Shown in pieces: positions 62,498-64,000 of a stretch of DNA of 64,000 nt. Below the pieces are notes generated by a model, which worked only from the letters and a program-made list of their open reading frames with translations, had not been told where the DNA came from and ran no database searches. The stretch comes from Saccharomycopsis malanga. Its lineage: Eukaryota > Ascomycota > Saccharomycetes > Ascoideales > Saccharomycopsidaceae. How positions within the stretch are numbered: position 1 is the first letter of the stretch; the number at the start of each line of letters is the position of its first letter. Made by a program: the position numbers and the translations under genes. The stretch spans positions 1,612,001 to 1,676,000 of the forward strand of contig CP025321.1 of assembly GCA_004014935.1 (NCBI GenBank), written 5' to 3'.

Positions 62498-63823
62498 TTA
62501 CCATCTCAACAAGGCCATTTCGTTACGCAATCTGTTGTAATCAAACAAACCTTCAATTTGGCCGGTGCCGGACACAGCAATGTCTTGGTCCCATAAGGCG
62601 CGCTGGGCCCATTCGGTGACAGACTTGACGGAAACCTTGTCGATTTCATCGAGAGATGGTCTTCTGTCGTTGACCAAGACTTTGGTACCAATATCGTTGG
62701 CAACGGCTACGGTGGTGTTCAATTCGGACAAAATCTTGGACTTCAAAACGCTTTTAGCTCTGAGGACTTCTGTTTCGGTGATTTCGGTGGACAATCTGTT
62801 CCATTGTTTCAAAGAAAAGTGGATCAAGTCGTCAATGTTGTGGACGTTGCTTGATTCGGTGTAGAAACCCCACAAACCAGTGTCTTTGTAAGCCTTGGTG
62901 AAATGGGTAAAGTGCTCGGCCAAATGGTTAGAGTAGACAATATCTGCCAATTTGCTGCCTTGTCTGACAGAAGCTGGTTCTGAGCTGTTGTAAGTGCCAA
63001 AGATTTCGGCAGCAACCTGGGCAGTTTGCAAATCGTCGGATCTGGCAGATGGGCCACGCACGGCTACGGAAATGTAAGCACTTGGCAAGGTGTCGTCTCT
63101 AAACTTCAAATCAGAACCCAAAAATTGAGCTGGTTTGACTTTTGGAGCAACACCGCTAGGAACGCTGATCTTTTTGCTGACCAAATCGACCAATTCCTCG
63201 TGATTAATGTTACCAGAACCAACAACTACAACATTGGATGAAACGACATTCTTACTGAGCAAAGCCTCCAAATCAGATGCTTCCAAAAGATTCAAAGAGT
63301 CTGCAGTACCATTTACGGGAAGGGCAAGAGAACTGCCTTGGAAAGCAGTGGCGTGCAAATGTTCTACAACGGTTTGTTTAGGAACAGTTTCAAAAGCCTC
63401 TGTTTCCTCAATAGCAAGCTTTCTGTTCTTCAAAAAGGCTTCTTGCGAGATTTCTGGGGCCAAGCTTTTGGCAATAATATCGACAAGTCCGCTTGGCTTG
63501 CTATTCAAAGTGGTACCGTAGAAAGAAAGACTTTCTCTGCCAACATTAGAACCTAAAATAACACCTTGTTTGTCGGCAACAGCCTTGTTTGCGTCAACAA
63601 AAAGCTTGCTCAACAATTTGGAAGCACCGTTATTGTACGCAGTTTCAGCACGGGAACCAGCGCCAACCCAGACTCCAATAGTGGCAGATTTGGCCAAAGG
63701 ATTGGCCTCAGTAGCAATAGTTAACCCATGGGATAACGACGTATATTGCGTTTTGGAAGACGCAGTGGAAATAAAACGACGGCCAGCAGCCTTGGAAGCA
63801 GAAAAACGAAGCATTGAGGACAT
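62498..63823 (-). CDS. COR1: Core protein 1 of the cytochrome bc1 complex
   Basis: A 441-residue subunit of respiratory complex III in the mitochondrial inner membrane, an M16 metalloprotease relative that has lost catalysis. I start at the ATG at 63823 (MSSMLRFSASKAAGRRFIST, an amphipathic presequence) rather than at the TTG of the longer frame. The M16 fold begins TSLSHGLTIATEANP. The zinc-site HxxEH motif is absent (NNGASKLLSKLF in its place), as in fungal Cor1. Blocks EHLHATAF, VVVGSGNINHEELVDLVS, DDLIHFSLKQWNRLS and the end WDQDIAVSGTGQIEGLFDY match yeast Cor1 better than Qcr2 or the processing peptidase. Intact. Confidence 0.94.
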   Translation of the reverse strand: MSSMLRFSASKAAGRRFISTASSKTQYTSLSHGLTIATEANPLAKSATIGVWVGAGSRAETAYNNGASKLLSKLFVDANKAVADKQGVILGSNVGRESLSFYGTTLNSKPSGLVDIIAKSLAPEISQEAFLKNRKLAIEETEAFETVPKQTVVEHLHATAFQGSSLALPVNGTADSLNLLEASDLEALLSKNVVSSNVVVVGSGNINHEELVDLVSKKISVPSGVAPKVKPAQFLGSDLKFRDDTLPSAYISVAVRGPSARSDDLQTAQVAAEIFGTYNSSEPASVRQGSKLADIVYSNHLAEHFTHFTKAYKDTGLWGFYTESSNVHNIDDLIHFSLKQWNRLSTEITETEVLRAKSVLKSKILSELNTTVAVANDIGTKVLVNDRRPSLDEIDKVSVKSVTEWAQRALWDQDIAVSGTGQIEGLFDYNRLRNEMALLRW

Positions 63824-64000
63824 CTCAGGTGGTTTTAGCCAATATAAACTCTTCTTGATCGCAATTGTCAAATGTTTATCAGAAAATATCTACTGATTTT
63901 CGTTAGATTTTGGCCCTTTTTTTTTCCACTGCCAACATTATTCGGGCCAATCAAACATCGTTAATTGTAAGGCCCGGGGCTCGTAATGACTTTTTGATGC
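63824..64000. promoter_or_regulatory. COR1: COR1 upstream region
   Basis: The 177 bp upstream of COR1 contain CCAAT-like boxes (GCCAATCAAACA on the plus strand near 63947-63958), which could bind the Hap2/3/4/5 complex known to drive respiratory genes. The stretch is cut by the window end. Confidence 0.4.

Noticed and set aside
63824-63871. Longer N-terminus of COR1 from a TTG codon
   Set aside because: Non-ATG start; the ATG at 63823 gives a typical presequence and the family's usual length.

Overview
The window looks like a nuclear chromosome segment of a budding yeast (Saccharomycotina) outside the Saccharomyces group. The coding genes are intronless, AT-rich and closely spaced. They include yeast-type MLH1, MSS51, COR1, CAR1, SSU1, SNG1-like and MCY1-like proteins. 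A cytochrome-b5-fused sphingolipid delta-8 desaturase and a candidate complex I accessory subunit argue against Saccharomyces sensu stricto. I cannot name the species.

Positions 1 to about 31,200 are a retroelement cluster with no host gene that I can support. It is organised by a large inverted duplication: a left arm at 1-3936 (running off the window) and a right arm at 12198-20841, separated by about 8.3 kb. The arms match almost base for base, except that the right arm carries a whole-looking 5.0-kb Ty1/copia element (14471-19489) where the left arm has only a solo LTR in the same site with the same 5-bp target duplication. The spacer holds a decayed APE-type LINE (4609-8996, minus strand) and older copia debris. 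To the right of the right arm lie a Ty3/gypsy remnant (20695-23056), a second, incomplete copia copy (23057-26456), a LINE fragment (26565-27298), and older gag/pol relics cut by solo LTRs with 5-bp target duplications.

Positions 31,900 to 64,000 are gene territory. In order: a serine-rich unknown protein (+), an SNG1/DUF3533 membrane protein (-), an aldehyde dehydrogenase (-), MSS51 (-), MLH1 (-), a PXA-domain protein (+), a mitochondrial complex I-like small protein (-), an unknown 239-residue protein (+), arginase (+), SSU1-type sulfite exporter (+), sphingolipid delta-8 desaturase (+), MCY1-like cysteine synthase homologue (+) and COR1 (-). These are ordinary single-copy housekeeping genes with a mitochondrial/respiratory slant (MSS51, COR1, complex I candidate, MCY1-like); nothing suggests a shared operon-like pathway.

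The most striking signal is a dispersed tRNA-derived SINE family. Most intergenic gaps from 30 kb to the end carry one or more copies. A complete copy has an RNA polymerase III-type head (A box near TGGCTCAGTGGTC, B box GGTTCGATTCC), a body of roughly 200 bp, and an (ATT/TTA)n tail. The body and tail match the 3' end of the LINE at 4609-8996, so SINE and LINE form a classical parasite/partner pair. One copy (49766-50082) has a perfect 12-bp target-site duplication. Other unusual points are a variable 26-27-bp repeat array inside the copia LTR, a tail-only (ATT)n insertion with an 8-bp target duplication, and a mitochondrial-looking tRNA-Leu-like sequence in a nuclear intergenic region.
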